A stretch of 64,000 nt of DNA from Caballeronia sp. INDeC2 (GCF_023631325.1 NZ_JALQDG010000027.1:248001-312000), one strand, 5' to 3'. Positions 1 to 9,729 are shown, numbered from the stretch's first letter. Translations and numbers: made by a program. The notes: generated by a model not told the origin, from the letters alone.

Positions 1-2
1 GC

Positions 3-557
3 GCTCGCGCCGCGCGCTTCATGCGTCATGCGGATGCCGCGCGTTTTAGCGCCGTGCGTTGCGCGTTGCGGCACGTGCTCGCCGCCGAGACGGGCCGCGA
101 TGCCGCGACGCTCGCGCTCGACGCCGACGATCGCGGCAGGCCGTTCCTCGCGCATGCGGACGCGCCGGACTTCAATGTGTCGCATTCGGGCGCGTATGGC
201 CTGATCGCGGTGTCGCGGGCAAGGCGTGTGGGCGTGGATATCGAAGAAGCCCAGGCGACGTTCAAGTGGCGCGAACTCGCGCCCGCAGTGCTCGCTGAGA
301 TGGACCGCCGAGAAATCGAATCGATGGCCGAGGAGCCCGCCCGGAACGCGACGTTTTTCGACTGCTGGACGGCCAAGGAGGCAGTGCTGAAGGCCCACGG
401 CGACGGCATCGGCGGCGCGACGATCGCAATGGACCGCTTTTCGGTGCTGCCGCGCGATGGCGTTCGATACGCACTCACGCGCGATGCAGGCGCGTTCGAT
501 GCAGTTTCACTCACCGCGCCCGCCGGATACGCCGCCGCGCTTGCCTGGTCATACTGA
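3..557 (+). CDS. 4'-phosphopantetheinyl transferase, 5' end outside window
   Basis: Sfp/AcpT-type transferase that moves the phosphopantetheine arm of coenzyme A onto a serine of carrier proteins of polyketide, peptide or fatty acid synthases. The visible part has the family motifs in order: FNVSHSG (CoA contact), GVDIE (Mg-binding acidic pair) and WTAKEAVLKA (catalytic Glu/Lys). The frame stays open to the left edge, reading ARAARF before the first ATG at 21, which fits the usual residues ahead of this region. So the true start lies upstream and ATG 21 is internal. Its carrier-protein partner is not in the window. The family is certain; the Sfp versus AcpS-like subgroup is not resolved. Confidence 0.9.
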   Translation, partial: ARAARFMRHADAARFSAVRCALRHVLAAETGRDAATLALDADDRGRPFLAHADAPDFNVSHSGAYGLIAVSRARRVGVDIEEAQATFKWRELAPAVLAEMDRREIESMAEEPARNATFFDCWTAKEAVLKAHGDGIGGATIAMDRFSVLPRDGVRYALTRDAGAFDAVSLTAPAGYAAALAWSY

Positions 558-573
558 TGCACCGCAGCGACCC

Positions 574-1080
574 TCACGCCACCTTGGTACGCGCAAGATC
601 GCGATGCGTCAGATAAAGCCGCAAGTCGAATTCGATCTGATGGTAGCCCGGCTGCATCAACTCGCACAGCCGATAGAACGCCTTGTTGTGATCGCTTTCC
701 TTCAGATGCGCAAGTTCATGCACGACGATCATCCGAAGAAATTCGGGCGCGGTGTCCCTGAAGAGCGAGGCGATGCGAATTTCCTTCTTCGCCTTGAGCT
801 TCGCGCCCTGCACGCGCGAAATCGCGGTGTGCAGGCCGAGCGCGTGTCGGAGCACATCGAGCTTGCTGTCGTAGAAGACCTTGTCGATGGCGGGCGCGAC
901 GCGCAGGAATTCCTGCTTCAGGTCCGAGCAATACGCATAAAGCGCGCGATCGGACTGCACCGCGTGCTTGTTCGGATAGCGCGCATCGAGATAAGCGCCC
1001 AGTTGTTGCTGGGCGATCAATCGGCGCACCTTGTCCTGTAGCGTGTTCGGGTAGGCGCTCAGGTATTTCAGGTGTTGCAT
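574..1080 (-). CDS. YgjP-like zinc metallopeptidase domain protein (DUF45)
   Basis: A 168-aa protein of the YgjP/DUF45 family, predicted zinc-dependent hydrolases of unknown substrate. The C-terminal half has VVHELAHLKESDHNKAF: an HExxH-like HELAH motif plus a downstream His, the metal site of the family. The length is shorter than the ~230 aa usual for YgjP. No signal peptide or membrane segment is seen, so it is probably cytosolic. It converges on the phosphopantetheinyl transferase with a 16-bp gap, so the two 3' ends lie back to back. No operon partner. The biochemical role is unknown. Confidence 0.85.
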   Translation of the reverse strand: MQHLKYLSAYPNTLQDKVRRLIAQQQLGAYLDARYPNKHAVQSDRALYAYCSDLKQEFLRVAPAIDKVFYDSKLDVLRHALGLHTAISRVQGAKLKAKKEIRIASLFRDTAPEFLRMIVVHELAHLKESDHNKAFYRLCELMQPGYHQIEFDLRLYLTHRDLARTKVA

Positions 1081-1338
1081 GACGGCCGGATGGGTATGGA
1101 TACGTTCAATGCCTGATGCGCAGGCGGGCGTGGGACGCTTCGAGAGCGTCCGCAGCGTGAATTGCGCAGCAATCTAGCAATCATTTTAGTCAACGCCGCG
1201 CCGCGTCGCCGCCGATGTGATCACAAGCGTGTTTCGACGCGCGCAATTGCGTAAGTTTATGTTTCAGCCCGGCTTCGGATGTGTCCGCCGTGCGAACATG
1301 CGCGCTCTTCGGCATGGGCTACAAAGGCAGGTTTTTCG

Positions 1339-1854
1339 ATGGCATCGAGCAAGGCGCATCACGCGACCGGATGGGCGGCGGGCATCATCGCGGCGGCGGT
1401 CGTGATGCATCCGGTCAGGGACGCGGGCGCGGACATGGTGGCGGGCGTGCTTGCGCTGCTCGCGGGCGTCGTCGGCGCCACCGCGCCCGACTGGCTCGAA
1501 GTCGCATGGTGGACGCGCGCGCGCCGGCTCTGGATCACGCATCGCACCCTCACGCACTGGGGCATCGGCTGGGCCGCGCTGCTCGCGCTGTCCTATCACT
1601 TTCTCGGGCAGCATCCGGCGGCGCCGCTCGCGTTCGGCTTCGCGTGCGGCGGCCTCATGCATCTGCTTGCGGACTGGCCCAATCCGCTCGGCGTGCCGTG
1701 GATCGTCGGGCGGCATTCGCTCAGACTGTGGACGAGCGGGCATTGCGATCTGATCATCGTGGCGGCTTCGTGGGCTGCGGCGCTTTTCGTCGTCGACGAT
1801 GTCTGGTTTCATCACGTCTATGGCCGCATGCTGCTGAATGCGCTGCACATCTAG
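1339..1854 (+). CDS. Membrane-bound metal-dependent hydrolase (YdjM/DUF457-like)
   Basis: A 171-aa integral membrane protein resembling YdjM/DUF457, annotated in the databases as inner-membrane metal-dependent hydrolases. Supporting residues are HHATGW at the N-terminus, a THRTLTHW motif near residue 70, and HLLADWPNPLGVPW near residue 110. The spaced His/Asp residues are the presumed metal ligands. About four hydrophobic segments are visible. ATG 1339 is chosen because AAAGGCAGG sits just upstream; an in-frame ATG at 1279 lacks this. The next gene follows after 27 bp, so the two may be co-transcribed. The substrate is unknown. Confidence 0.8.
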   Translation: MASSKAHHATGWAAGIIAAAVVMHPVRDAGADMVAGVLALLAGVVGATAPDWLEVAWWTRARRLWITHRTLTHWGIGWAALLALSYHFLGQHPAAPLAFGFACGGLMHLLADWPNPLGVPWIVGRHSLRLWTSGHCDLIIVAASWAAALFVVDDVWFHHVYGRMLLNALHI

Positions 1855-1881
1855 CACGACATCGCGAGGAGTCACGTTCTC

Positions 1882-2376
1882 ATGCAATCGAATCCCATGC
1901 GCAATCGCTTCCTGTTCTTCTTCCTCGCGTTGTTCGCGATGCTCGCGCTCGACGGCTGCGCGGGCTTCTTCAACCGCGACGCGATGCGCGTGACCGTCGC
2001 GGGCATCGAACCGCTCGAAGGCCAAGGGCTCGAAATGCGCTTCGCCGTGAAGTTGCGCGTGCAGAATCCGAACGATGCGCCGATCGACTTCGACGGCGTC
2101 GCGCTCGATCTCGACCTCAACGGCCGCGCGTTCGCGAGCGGCGTGAGCGATCAGCGCGGGACGGTGCCGCGTTTCGGCGAGACGGTGGTGTCCGTGCCGG
2201 TGACCGTATCGGCGTTTTCGGTCGCGCGTCAGGCATTCGGCTTCGCGAGCGGCGACACCGTCAGCAAGGTGTCGTATGCGGTGCGCGGCAAGCTCGCGGG
2301 CGGCGCGTTCGGCGGCGCGCGCTTCGCCGACAGCGGCTACGTCGATCTTCCGGGAACCGGCGCTTCCGGCTACTGA
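1882..2376 (+). CDS. LEA14-like (LEA type 2) lipoprotein
   Basis: A 164-aa exported lipoprotein. Residues 8-26 form a hydrophobic signal ending in a lipobox LALDGC, so Cys26 should be lipidated. The rest is a water-stress/LEA type 2 (WHy) domain: VTVAGIEPLEGQGLEMRF, then VQNPNDAPIDFDGV, the family's conserved N-P-N turn. This beta-sandwich family is linked to desiccation and hypersensitive-response proteins; its bacterial role is not established. A second in-frame ATG at 1897 is equally possible as the start. It follows the membrane hydrolase closely on the same strand. Confidence 0.85.
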   Translation: MQSNPMRNRFLFFFLALFAMLALDGCAGFFNRDAMRVTVAGIEPLEGQGLEMRFAVKLRVQNPNDAPIDFDGVALDLDLNGRAFASGVSDQRGTVPRFGETVVSVPVTVSAFSVARQAFGFASGDTVSKVSYAVRGKLAGGAFGGARFADSGYVDLPGTGASGY

Positions 2377-2795
2377 GGCTTCGCGTCTGCCGGATCGTAT
2401 GGCACGACGCGATCCGCCTCGTTCGCATCGTTGCGGGCGATCACGGCGCGCGCAGGCTCCGTTGCGCTCAGATTGACCGGCTGATGCGGCACGCCCGGCG
2501 GTATGAACACGAAGTCGCCCGGCTCGTTGATGACCGATTCCGCCAGTCCCGGCCCATAGCGCGTTTCGATGCGTCCTTCCAGTATGTAGATGCCCGTCTC
2601 GTACCCCACATGGACATGCGGCTCGCCGCGTCCGCCCGGCGGCACGACGACGAGATGCATCGCGAGGCCGCGCGTGCCGGCCGTCGCCGCCGACAATCCG
2701 ATGAAATAGGGAAGATGCTGAACCGTCGCGAGCTTTTCCTGCGGCCGCACCGTGACGACCGTTTGCTGCGCTGTCTCTTGCGTCGTGTCGTGCAT
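2370..2795 (-). CDS. Cupin-domain protein
   Basis: A single-domain cupin of 141 aa. Cupin motif 1 is visible as GEPHVHVGYETGIYILEGRIE (G..HxH...E......G) and motif 2 as PGDFVFIPPGVPHQPVN, giving the His/His/Glu/His metal site. ATG 2795 is chosen because a GAGGAA Shine-Dalgarno lies just upstream; a longer frame opens at 2858 without one. It ends inside the last codons of the convergent lipoprotein gene (7-bp overlap). Cupins range from dioxygenases to sugar-binding regulators, and nothing here specifies a substrate. Confidence 0.85.
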   Translation of the reverse strand: MHDTTQETAQQTVVTVRPQEKLATVQHLPYFIGLSAATAGTRGLAMHLVVVPPGGRGEPHVHVGYETGIYILEGRIETRYGPGLAESVINEPGDFVFIPPGVPHQPVNLSATEPARAVIARNDANEADRVVPYDPADAKPQ

Positions 2796-3019
2796 AACGA
2801 TTCCTCCGTCGGCTGATGCGCCGCTATCGAAGATAAGTCCAAAGCCGATGTCGCGCAAAGGTCACGCGGCGCGGCTAAGGTACGGGACATGCGCGCACCG
2901 TCTTTGTGCAACCGCACATGCCGGACCCGGGGCCAATGGCGCGGGCCGGCGCATAATCTTGTTGATTGACTCGAAGAGCGCCGCAACCGCATCGCAACCG
3001 AAAGCCTCGGGAGGACATC

Positions 3020-6000
3020 ATGCTGGTCAAGAACGAAGCGCGGGTCGAACAGCTCATCAACGATCTTCTGGACTTCGCGCGCGGACGATTGCCGGAGCCA
3101 GCCTTCAAAATAATCGAGCCGCTGCTTCGCTATTACTACGAGCAGGTCGATGTCGAGGATATCGCGAACCGCGATGTCGCCGATCTCTACGGCGCCGCGA
3201 TGGCGCACTGGCAGACGGCGCAGAAGTTCGTGCCCGGGCGCGAGGTGCTGCGCGTCTACAACCCGAATCTGGAGCAGCACGGCTGGCACTCGGATCACAC
3301 GGTCGTCGAGATCGTCAACGACGACATGCCGTTTCTCGTCGATTCGGTGTCGATGGAACTCAACCGCCTCGGTCTCGCGCTGCATTCGGCGATTCATCCG
3401 GTGTTTCGCGTGTGGCGCTCCGGCACGGGCGCGCATGCGGGCGAAATCGAGCGCATCGGTCAGGGTCACGCCGAAGCGGGCGATGGCAACTCCGAGCTCG
3501 AATCGTTCATTCATTTCGAAGTGGACCGTTGCGGCGACGGCGAGCGTCTCGACGAAGTGCGCGACAACATCGCGCGCGTGCTGGGCGACGTGCGCGCGGC
3601 GGTCGAGGACTGGCCGAAGGTGGTCGACGCGGCGCGCGTCGCGATCGGCGATCTGAAGACGCGCGACACGACGCCCGATGGCATCGAGTCGCGCGCGTTC
3701 CTCGAATGGATGGTCGCGGACCATTTCACCTTCCTCGGCTGCCGTGATTACGAGCTCGTCGAGCACGAAGGCGGTCCCGCGTTGCGCGGCGTCGCCGGCT
3801 CGGGCCTGGGCATTCTGCGCGAAACCTTGCGCGAGCCCTCGGCGGGCGACGTGACGCCGTTGCCGCCGGGCGCGGCCGCGATCATCGAAGGCGCGGCGCC
3901 GATCTTTTTGACGAAGGCCAACTCGCGCGCGACGGTGCATCGGCCTGGCTATCTCGACTATGTCGGCGTGAAGCGCACGTCGCCCGATGGCAAGGTGACC
4001 GGCGAGCGGCGCTTTCTCGGCCTGTACACGTCGACCGCGTATCTCGTGCCGACTTCCGAGATTCCGATCGTGCGCCGCAAATGCGCGAACATCGTGCGGC
4101 GCGCGGGTTTCCTCGAAAAAGGGCATCTGGCGAAGTCGCTCATTTCCGTGCTGGAGCAGTATCCGCGCGACGAGCTTTTCCAGGCCGATGAAGACGTGCT
4201 CTTCGATATCGCGATCGGCGTGCTGCGTTTGCAGGAACATCAGCGCACGCGTCTCTTCGTGCGGCGCGACCGCTTCGACCGTTTCGTGTCGTGCCTCGTC
4301 TTCGTGCCGCGCGACAAGTTCAACACCGACTTGCGCCGCCGCATCAGCAAGGTATTGATGGAGGCGTTCAACGGCAAGAGCATCGAGTTCACGCCGCTCT
4401 TATCCGAATCGCCACTTGCGCGAATTCATATCGTCGTACGCGCAGACCGCGGTGCGATGCCCGAAGTCGATACGCGCGAGCTCGAAGCGCGCATCGTGCA
4501 GGTGGCGCGCCGCTGGCAGGACGATCTCGCCGATGCGCTCATCGACAGTCACGGCGAAGAGGCGGGCAATCGTCTGTTGCAGCGTTATGCCGATTCGTTT
4601 CCCGCGGGTTATCGCGAAGATTATCCGGCGCGCACGGCGGTGCGCGACATCGAACTGATCGAGGCGACGCACACGCGGCCCGGCGGTTTGTCGATGAGTC
4701 TGTACCGTCCGATCGAAGCCGGGCGGCGCGCGTTCCGCTTCAAGGTGTATCGCGTCGGCGATCCGATTGCGCTGTCGCATAGCCTGCCGATGCTCGAGCA
4801 TCTCGGCGTGCGTGTCGACGAAGAGCGTCCGTATCTGATCGAGCCGACCGGCGCGCCCAATGCATGGGTCCACGATTTCGGGCTCGAATTGCAGGACGAC
4901 GTCGAGTTCGACATCGACCGCGTGAAGCCGCTCTTCGAGAACGCGTTCGCGAGCGTGTGGTCGGGCGAGATCGAGAACGACGACTACAACCGTCTCGTCT
5001 TGCGCGCGCAGTTCGGCGCGCGCGACGTGACGATCATGCGGGCGTATGCCAAGTACCTGCGACAGGTCGGCTCCACGTTCAGCGATGCGTATATCGAGCG
5101 CGCGCTGATCGGCAATCCGCTGATCGCGAAGAAGCTGCTGCAACTTTTCATGGTGCGCTTCGATCCGGCGCGCAGCGGCTCGGCCGAAGAGCGCGACAAG
5201 GCCGCGGAACGCGTGCTCGCCGATATCGAGGCGGCGCTCGATCAGGTACCCAATCTCGACGAAGACCGCATCCTGCGGCAGTTTCTGGGCGTCATCACGG
5301 CGACGGTGCGCACGAACCATTTTCATCGCGATGCGAGCGGCCAGTCGCGTCCGTATGTGTCTTTCAAGCTCGATCCGTCGAAAGTGCCGGGCCTGCCCGA
5401 GCCCAAGCCGATGTTCGAGATTTGGGTCTATGCGCCGCGCGTGGAAGGCGTGCATTTGCGCGGCGGACGCGTCGCGCGTGGCGGCCTGCGCTGGTCGGAC
5501 CGGCGCGAGGACTTCCGCACCGAGGTGCTCGGCCTCATGAAGGCGCAGATGGTGAAGAACACGGTGATCGTGCCGGTGGGATCGAAGGGCGGCTTCGTGG
5601 TGAAGAATCCGCCGCCCGCGACGGATCGCGAAGCGTTTCTCAACGAAGGCGTCGCGTGCTATCAGATGTTCCTGCGCGGCCTGCTCGATGTGACCGACAA
5701 CCGCACGCCCGATGGCATCGTGCCGCCGCCTGACGTCGTGCGCCACGATCCCGACGATCCGTATCTCGTCGTCGCGGCGGACAAGGGCACGGCGACGTTC
5801 TCCGACTACGCGAACGCGATCGCGCACGAATACGGCTTCTGGCTCGACGATGCATTCGCGTCCGGCGGCTCGGTCGGCTACGACCACAAGAAGATGGGCA
5901 TCACCGCGCGCGGCGCGTGGGAATCGGTGAAGCGCCATTTCCGCGAGATGAACTTCGATACGCAATCGACGGACTTCACCGTGGTCGGCGTCGGAGACAT

Positions 6001-7885
6001 GTCAGGCGACGTGTTCGGCAACGGCATGCTGCTGTCGCGTCATATCAGGCTGATCGCGGCGTTCGATCATCGGCATGTGTTTCTCGATCCGACGCCCGAT
6101 GCGGCGACGAGCTTCGAAGAACGGGCGCGTCTCTTCGCGCTGCCGCGTTCGAGTTGGGCCGATTACGATGCCTCGCTGATCTCGACGGGCGGCGGCGTGT
6201 ATCCGCGCACGGCGAAGTCCATTCCGATCTCGCCGCAAGTGCAGAAGGCGCTTGGAATCAGCGCATCGGTGCTCGCGCCGAACGAACTCATTCGCGCGAT
6301 CCTGCTTGCCGAAGCCGATCTGCTTTACAACGGTGGCGTGGGCACGTACGTGAAGTCGAGCGCGGAGACGCATCTGCAAGTCGGCGACCGCACCAACGAC
6401 GCCGTGCGCGTGAACGGCGCGGAGCTGCGCGTGAAGGTCGTCGCGGAAGGCGGCAATCTCGGGCTCACGCAACTGGGGCGCATCGAGTTTGCGCAGCGCG
6501 GCGGGCGCATCAATACGGATGCAATCGATAACTCGGCAGGCGTAGATTGTTCGGATCACGAAGTAAATATCAAGATTCTGCTCGGGCTGGTGGTCGCGGA
6601 TGGCGAGATGACCGAGAAGCAGCGCAACGCGCTGCTCGCCGAGATGACCGATGAAGTCGGCCTGCTCGTGCTGAAGGACAACTATGCGCAGACGCAGGCG
6701 TTGTCGATCGCGAAGCGTCATGAGGCCGAGACGCTCGATGCCGAGGCGCGCATGATGCGCTTCCTCGAACGCGCGGGCCGCTTGAAGCGCAGGATCGAGT
6801 TCCTGCCATCGGACGATGAGATCGGCGAGCGCGCGGCCGCGAAGTCGGGCCTTACATCGCCCGAGCGCGCGGTGCTGCTCGCGTACGGCAAGATGTGGCT
6901 CTACGACGAACTGCTCGAATCGAGCGTGCCGGAAGATGCGCTCGTCGCGGACATGCTGCCCGACTATTTCCCGAAGCCCTTGCAGCAACGTTATAGCGAG
7001 ACGATGCAGCGCCATCCGCTGAAGCGCGAAATTGCCGCGACGCATCTGACCAATGCGCTCGTCAATCGCGTGGGCTGCACGTTCGTGCATCGGCTGATGG
7101 AAGAGACCGATGCGTGCCCGAGCGATATCGTGCGCGCGGCGCTGATGGTGCGCGACGTGTTCGATCTCGACGATCTGTGGCGCAGCATCGACAAGCTCGA
7201 CAATATCGTCGCGGATGAAGTGCAGGCGCGCATGTTCGTCGATGTCGTGCGTCTGCTCGACGATACGTCGCTCTGGTTCCTGCGTCATCTGAAGCACAAC
7301 GGGTCGGGCGCGCACGAAGCGCGAGGCTTGCTTGCGCGCTGCCGCGAGGCGGCGCAGCGGCTCGCGCCGCAACTGCCCGCGCTCTTGCCCGCGCCGCAGC
7401 TCGACGCGTGGTACGCGCGCCGGCGCGAATTCGAGGATGCGGGCGTCGAAAGCAGTCTCGCGGCGCGCGTCGCGAGCGGCGAGATCGCGACGGCGGTGCT
7501 CGACAGCGCGGAAGTGGCGGCGTGCTCGGAGCGCAGTCTCGAACTCGTCGCGAGCGTGTACTTCGGCATCGGCACGCTGCTCGACTATCGCGGCATCGCC
7601 GAACGGGCGATGGCGTTGCCGATCACGACGCACTGGGATCTGCTCGCACGCGCGGCGGCGCTGGAAGAGCTCGCGCGACTGAAGCGCGCGCTGACCGTGA
7701 GCGCGCTCGAACAATCGCGTGGCATCGACGCGCCCGATGTGATCGTCGAAAGCTGGCGCGCGAAACGGCAAGACGCGCTGGATCGCTATACGCGGCTGCT
7801 GGCGGAACTGCGGGCGAGCGGCGGAGCGAGTCTTTCGATGTTGCTGGTGGTGGTGCGGGAGATGGCGGTGCTCGAGCGGGCTTGA
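3020..7885 (+). CDS. gdhB: NAD-specific glutamate dehydrogenase, large (180-kDa) class
   Basis: A 1621-aa catabolic glutamate dehydrogenase converting L-glutamate to 2-oxoglutarate and ammonia with NAD. It belongs to the long 180-kDa class known from Streptomyces, Pseudomonas and Caulobacter, and its length matches. The N-terminal ~700 residues are the regulatory ACT-like region. The catalytic core shows RGGLRWSDR (about residue 820) and VPVGSKGGFVVKNPP with the substrate lysine (about 855). YDHKKMGITARGAWESVKRHF and VVGVGDMSGDVFGNG follow, from the dinucleotide domain. ATG 3020 has GGGAGG just upstream; a frame extension to 2966 has no such site. Monocistronic, with a terminator hairpin right after the stop. 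Confidence 0.95.
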   Translation: MLVKNEARVEQLINDLLDFARGRLPEPAFKIIEPLLRYYYEQVDVEDIANRDVADLYGAAMAHWQTAQKFVPGREVLRVYNPNLEQHGWHSDHTVVEIVNDDMPFLVDSVSMELNRLGLALHSAIHPVFRVWRSGTGAHAGEIERIGQGHAEAGDGNSELESFIHFEVDRCGDGERLDEVRDNIARVLGDVRAAVEDWPKVVDAARVAIGDLKTRDTTPDGIESRAFLEWMVADHFTFLGCRDYELVEHEGGPALRGVAGSGLGILRETLREPSAGDVTPLPPGAAAIIEGAAPIFLTKANSRATVHRPGYLDYVGVKRTSPDGKVTGERRFLGLYTSTAYLVPTSEIPIVRRKCANIVRRAGFLEKGHLAKSLISVLEQYPRDELFQADEDVLFDIAIGVLRLQEHQRTRLFVRRDRFDRFVSCLVFVPRDKFNTDLRRRISKVLMEAFNGKSIEFTPLLSESPLARIHIVVRADRGAMPEVDTRELEARIVQVARRWQDDLADALIDSHGEEAGNRLLQRYADSFPAGYREDYPARTAVRDIELIEATHTRPGGLSMSLYRPIEAGRRAFRFKVYRVGDPIALSHSLPMLEHLGVRVDEERPYLIEPTGAPNAWVHDFGLELQDDVEFDIDRVKPLFENAFASVWSGEIENDDYNRLVLRAQFGARDVTIMRAYAKYLRQVGSTFSDAYIERALIGNPLIAKKLLQLFMVRFDPARSGSAEERDKAAERVLADIEAALDQVPNLDEDRILRQFLGVITATVRTNHFHRDASGQSRPYVSFKLDPSKVPGLPEPKPMFEIWVYAPRVEGVHLRGGRVARGGLRWSDRREDFRTEVLGLMKAQMVKNTVIVPVGSKGGFVVKNPPPATDREAFLNEGVACYQMFLRGLLDVTDNRTPDGIVPPPDVVRHDPDDPYLVVAADKGTATFSDYANAIAHEYGFWLDDAFASGGSVGYDHKKMGITARGAWESVKRHFREMNFDTQSTDFTVVGVGDMSGDVFGNGMLLSRHIRLIAAFDHRHVFLDPTPDAATSFEERARLFALPRSSWADYDASLISTGGGVYPRTAKSIPISPQVQKALGISASVLAPNELIRAILLAEADLLYNGGVGTYVKSSAETHLQVGDRTNDAVRVNGAELRVKVVAEGGNLGLTQLGRIEFAQRGGRINTDAIDNSAGVDCSDHEVNIKILLGLVVADGEMTEKQRNALLAEMTDEVGLLVLKDNYAQTQALSIAKRHEAETLDAEARMMRFLERAGRLKRRIEFLPSDDEIGERAAAKSGLTSPERAVLLAYGKMWLYDELLESSVPEDALVADMLPDYFPKPLQQRYSETMQRHPLKREIAATHLTNALVNRVGCTFVHRLMEETDACPSDIVRAALMVRDVFDLDDLWRSIDKLDNIVADEVQARMFVDVVRLLDDTSLWFLRHLKHNGSGAHEARGLLARCREAAQRLAPQLPALLPAPQLDAWYARRREFEDAGVESSLAARVASGEIATAVLDSAEVAACSERSLELVASVYFGIGTLLDYRGIAERAMALPITTHWDLLARAAALEELARLKRALTVSALEQSRGIDAPDVIVESWRAKRQDALDRYTRLLAELRASGGASLSMLLVVVREMAVLERA

Positions 7886-7910
7886 GAGCGTAGCGTCGCA
7901 ATGCAGTTCG

Positions 7911-7942
7911 ACGGGCGTCGCAAGACGCCCGTTTCGCTTTCT
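7911..7942 (+). terminator. Intrinsic terminator after glutamate dehydrogenase gene
   Basis: A perfect 9-bp stem ACGGGCGTC / GACGCCCGT closes a GCAA tetraloop and is followed by the T-rich run TTCGCTTTCT. It starts 26 bp after the dehydrogenase stop codon. Confidence 0.85.
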
Positions 7943-8289
7943 AAATAAGCAGTGTGTCCTTAATCGACGCCAATATATAACTGTCCGAATCAAAGTTATG
8001 AAGTGCTAAATTAGCTATCGCCCCTCATCGGCAACTTTGTCCGATACATGCTAGATCGCGTGCACGATTTCACTGGTCCGGCACTTTACATCGCGTAACC
8101 CGAGGCATTAAATCAACGAGCGGATCGAAGCGTCCGCTTCCCGCATTTCACTCCCGTTCTCGTGGTCTCTCCGGTGTGCATCCGATCGACACGCCACCCG
8201 CGATCCGACGGCGGGTTCCTTGCGCTTTCGCGTACCAACTGGCAGGGTCGGAAACGTCGCAGCGCTTTACTCAGCAGCGAGGTCTCACA
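7943..8289. other. Intergenic stretch, AT-richer, probable promoter region
   Basis: No convincing gene. The stretch is clearly richer in A/T than its surroundings, as expected for a promoter of the flavoprotein gene downstream. It holds a small inverted repeat, ATAACT (7977-7982) and AGTTAT (7994-7999) with an 11-bp spacer, that could be an operator. A frame extension of the downstream gene back to 8176 lacks coding-like composition. Confidence 0.4.
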
Positions 8290-9678
8290 ATGGTCAACAT
8301 CTCAGGCGAAGCGATCGACACCCTCAAGGCGTCGGTGAGAGGCAGGATCATCTCACCGTCGGAAGCCGACTACGACGATGCACGCAAAGTTTGGAACGCA
8401 ACGATCGACAGACGCCCCGCGCTCATCGTGCGCTGCGCGGGCACGGCCGACGTGATCGCCGCGCTCGCGTTCGCGCGCGACAACGGTCTCCTGGTCTCGA
8501 TTCGCGGCGGATCGCACAATATCGCGGGCAGCGCAGTCAGCGACGACGCCTTGATGATCAACCTCTCCGCGCTGAAATCCGTGCGTATCGATCCGCAAGC
8601 GAAACGCGCCTATGTCGAACCCGGCGCGCTGCTTTCCGACTTCGATCACGAAGCACAGGCATTCGGTCTCGCGACGCCGCTCGGCATCAACTCCACGACA
8701 GGCGTCGCGGGTCTCACGCTCGGCGGCGGCTTCGGCTGGATCAGCCGCAAGTTCGGCGTGACGGTGGACAATCTCGTCGCGGCGGAGATCGTCACGGCGG
8801 ACGGCACATGGCGGCGCGTGAGTGCCGAAAGCGATCCGGATCTCTTCTGGGCGTTGCGCGGCGGCGGCGGCAACTTCGGCGTCGTGACGCTATTCGAATA
8901 CCAGTTGCATGAAGTGGGTCCGCAGATCTACGGCGGGCTCGTCGTGTATCCGCTCGAACAGGCGGACGAAGTGCTGCCGAAGTATCGCGAGTTCGTGGCG
9001 CAAAGCCCCGACGATCTGACCGTGTGGGCCGTGCTGCGTCTCGCGCCGCCGTTGCCGTTCCTGCCCGAAGACGTGCATGGCAAGCCGGTCGTCGTGCTGG
9101 CGAGTTGTTATGTCGGGCCGGTTGAAAACGGTGAAAGGGCGCTCGCGCCCGCGCGCAGCTTCGGCACGCCTTACGGCGAGCATCTCGGGGCGATGCCGTT
9201 CGCCGCATGGCAGAAGGCATTCGATCCGCTGCTGACGCCCGGCGAGCGCAACTACTGGAAGTCGCACAACTTCGCGAGCCTGAACGACGAAACGTTCGAT
9301 ATCCTGACGAATGCGGTGAAGTCGCTTCCGTCGACGCAGTGCGAGGTTTTCATCGGCGCGATGGGCGGGCAGACCAACCGCGTTCCTGTCGATGCAACGG
9401 CTTACGCGAACCGCGATTCGATCTATACCATCAACATTCACGGCCGCTGGAGCGATGCGGCTGACGACGAGAAGTGCACGAAATGGGCGCGCGACATGTT
9501 CGCCGCGATGACGCCGCACGCACTCGGCAGCGTCTACGTGAACTTCATGACGGGTGAAGAAGGCGATCGTGTCAAGGCGGCGTATGGGCCGAATTACGAG
9601 CGGCTCGCCGATGTGAAGCGGCGTTACGACCCGGACAATGTGTTCCGCAGCAATCAGAACATCATGCCCGCGGCGTGA
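8290..9678 (+). CDS. FAD-binding oxidoreductase, berberine-bridge-enzyme-like
   Basis: A 462-aa PCMH-type flavoprotein. The N-terminal FAD domain has IRGGSHNIAG, whose His (about residue 76) is the usual attachment point for 8-alpha-histidyl FAD, then TPLGINSTTGVAGLTLGGGFGW. The C-terminus YDPDNVFRSNQNIMP is the signature of the berberine bridge enzyme family. These enzymes oxidise alcohols, sugars or alkaloid-like compounds with O2. The Cys of bicovalent members seems to be replaced: TPLGINSTTGVAG has no Cys, suggesting single covalent attachment. ATG 8290 is chosen for the upstream GAGGT. The substrate is unknown and no linked pathway genes are present. Confidence 0.9.
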   Translation: MVNISGEAIDTLKASVRGRIISPSEADYDDARKVWNATIDRRPALIVRCAGTADVIAALAFARDNGLLVSIRGGSHNIAGSAVSDDALMINLSALKSVRIDPQAKRAYVEPGALLSDFDHEAQAFGLATPLGINSTTGVAGLTLGGGFGWISRKFGVTVDNLVAAEIVTADGTWRRVSAESDPDLFWALRGGGGNFGVVTLFEYQLHEVGPQIYGGLVVYPLEQADEVLPKYREFVAQSPDDLTVWAVLRLAPPLPFLPEDVHGKPVVVLASCYVGPVENGERALAPARSFGTPYGEHLGAMPFAAWQKAFDPLLTPGERNYWKSHNFASLNDETFDILTNAVKSLPSTQCEVFIGAMGGQTNRVPVDATAYANRDSIYTINIHGRWSDAADDEKCTKWARDMFAAMTPHALGSVYVNFMTGEEGDRVKAAYGPNYERLADVKRRYDPDNVFRSNQNIMPAA

Positions 9679-9683
9679 CGCGC

Positions 9684-9718
9684 GGCGCGCCGTGTCTCCT
9701 CGCGGGGAACGGCGCGCC
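9684..9718. terminator. Hairpin between convergent genes
   Basis: A perfect 10-bp inverted repeat, GGCGCGCCGT / ACGGCGCGCC with a 15-nt loop, lies in the 51-bp gap between two convergent genes. There is no clear U tract, so this is a probable bidirectional terminator of the GC-rich type. Confidence 0.55.
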
Positions 9719-9729
9719 AGAAGCGCTGT

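Noticed and set aside
26..667. Long open frame on the minus strand over the phosphopantetheinyl transferase
   Set aside because: Antisense shadow typical of GC-rich genes; no recognisable domain, while the plus strand has a clear family match.
1133..1151. Hairpin GGACGCT-N5-AGCGTCC upstream of the YgjP-like gene
   Set aside because: Lies between divergent genes with no U tract, so not a terminator; too short to call an operator with confidence.
1281..2816. 511-codon plus frame spanning three genes
   Set aside because: Arg/Ala-rich composition of an out-of-frame reading of the membrane hydrolase, lipoprotein and cupin region; no domain.
2468..4240. 590-codon minus frame opposite the glutamate dehydrogenase
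   Set aside because: Shadow of the dehydrogenase; His/Arg-rich, no motif.
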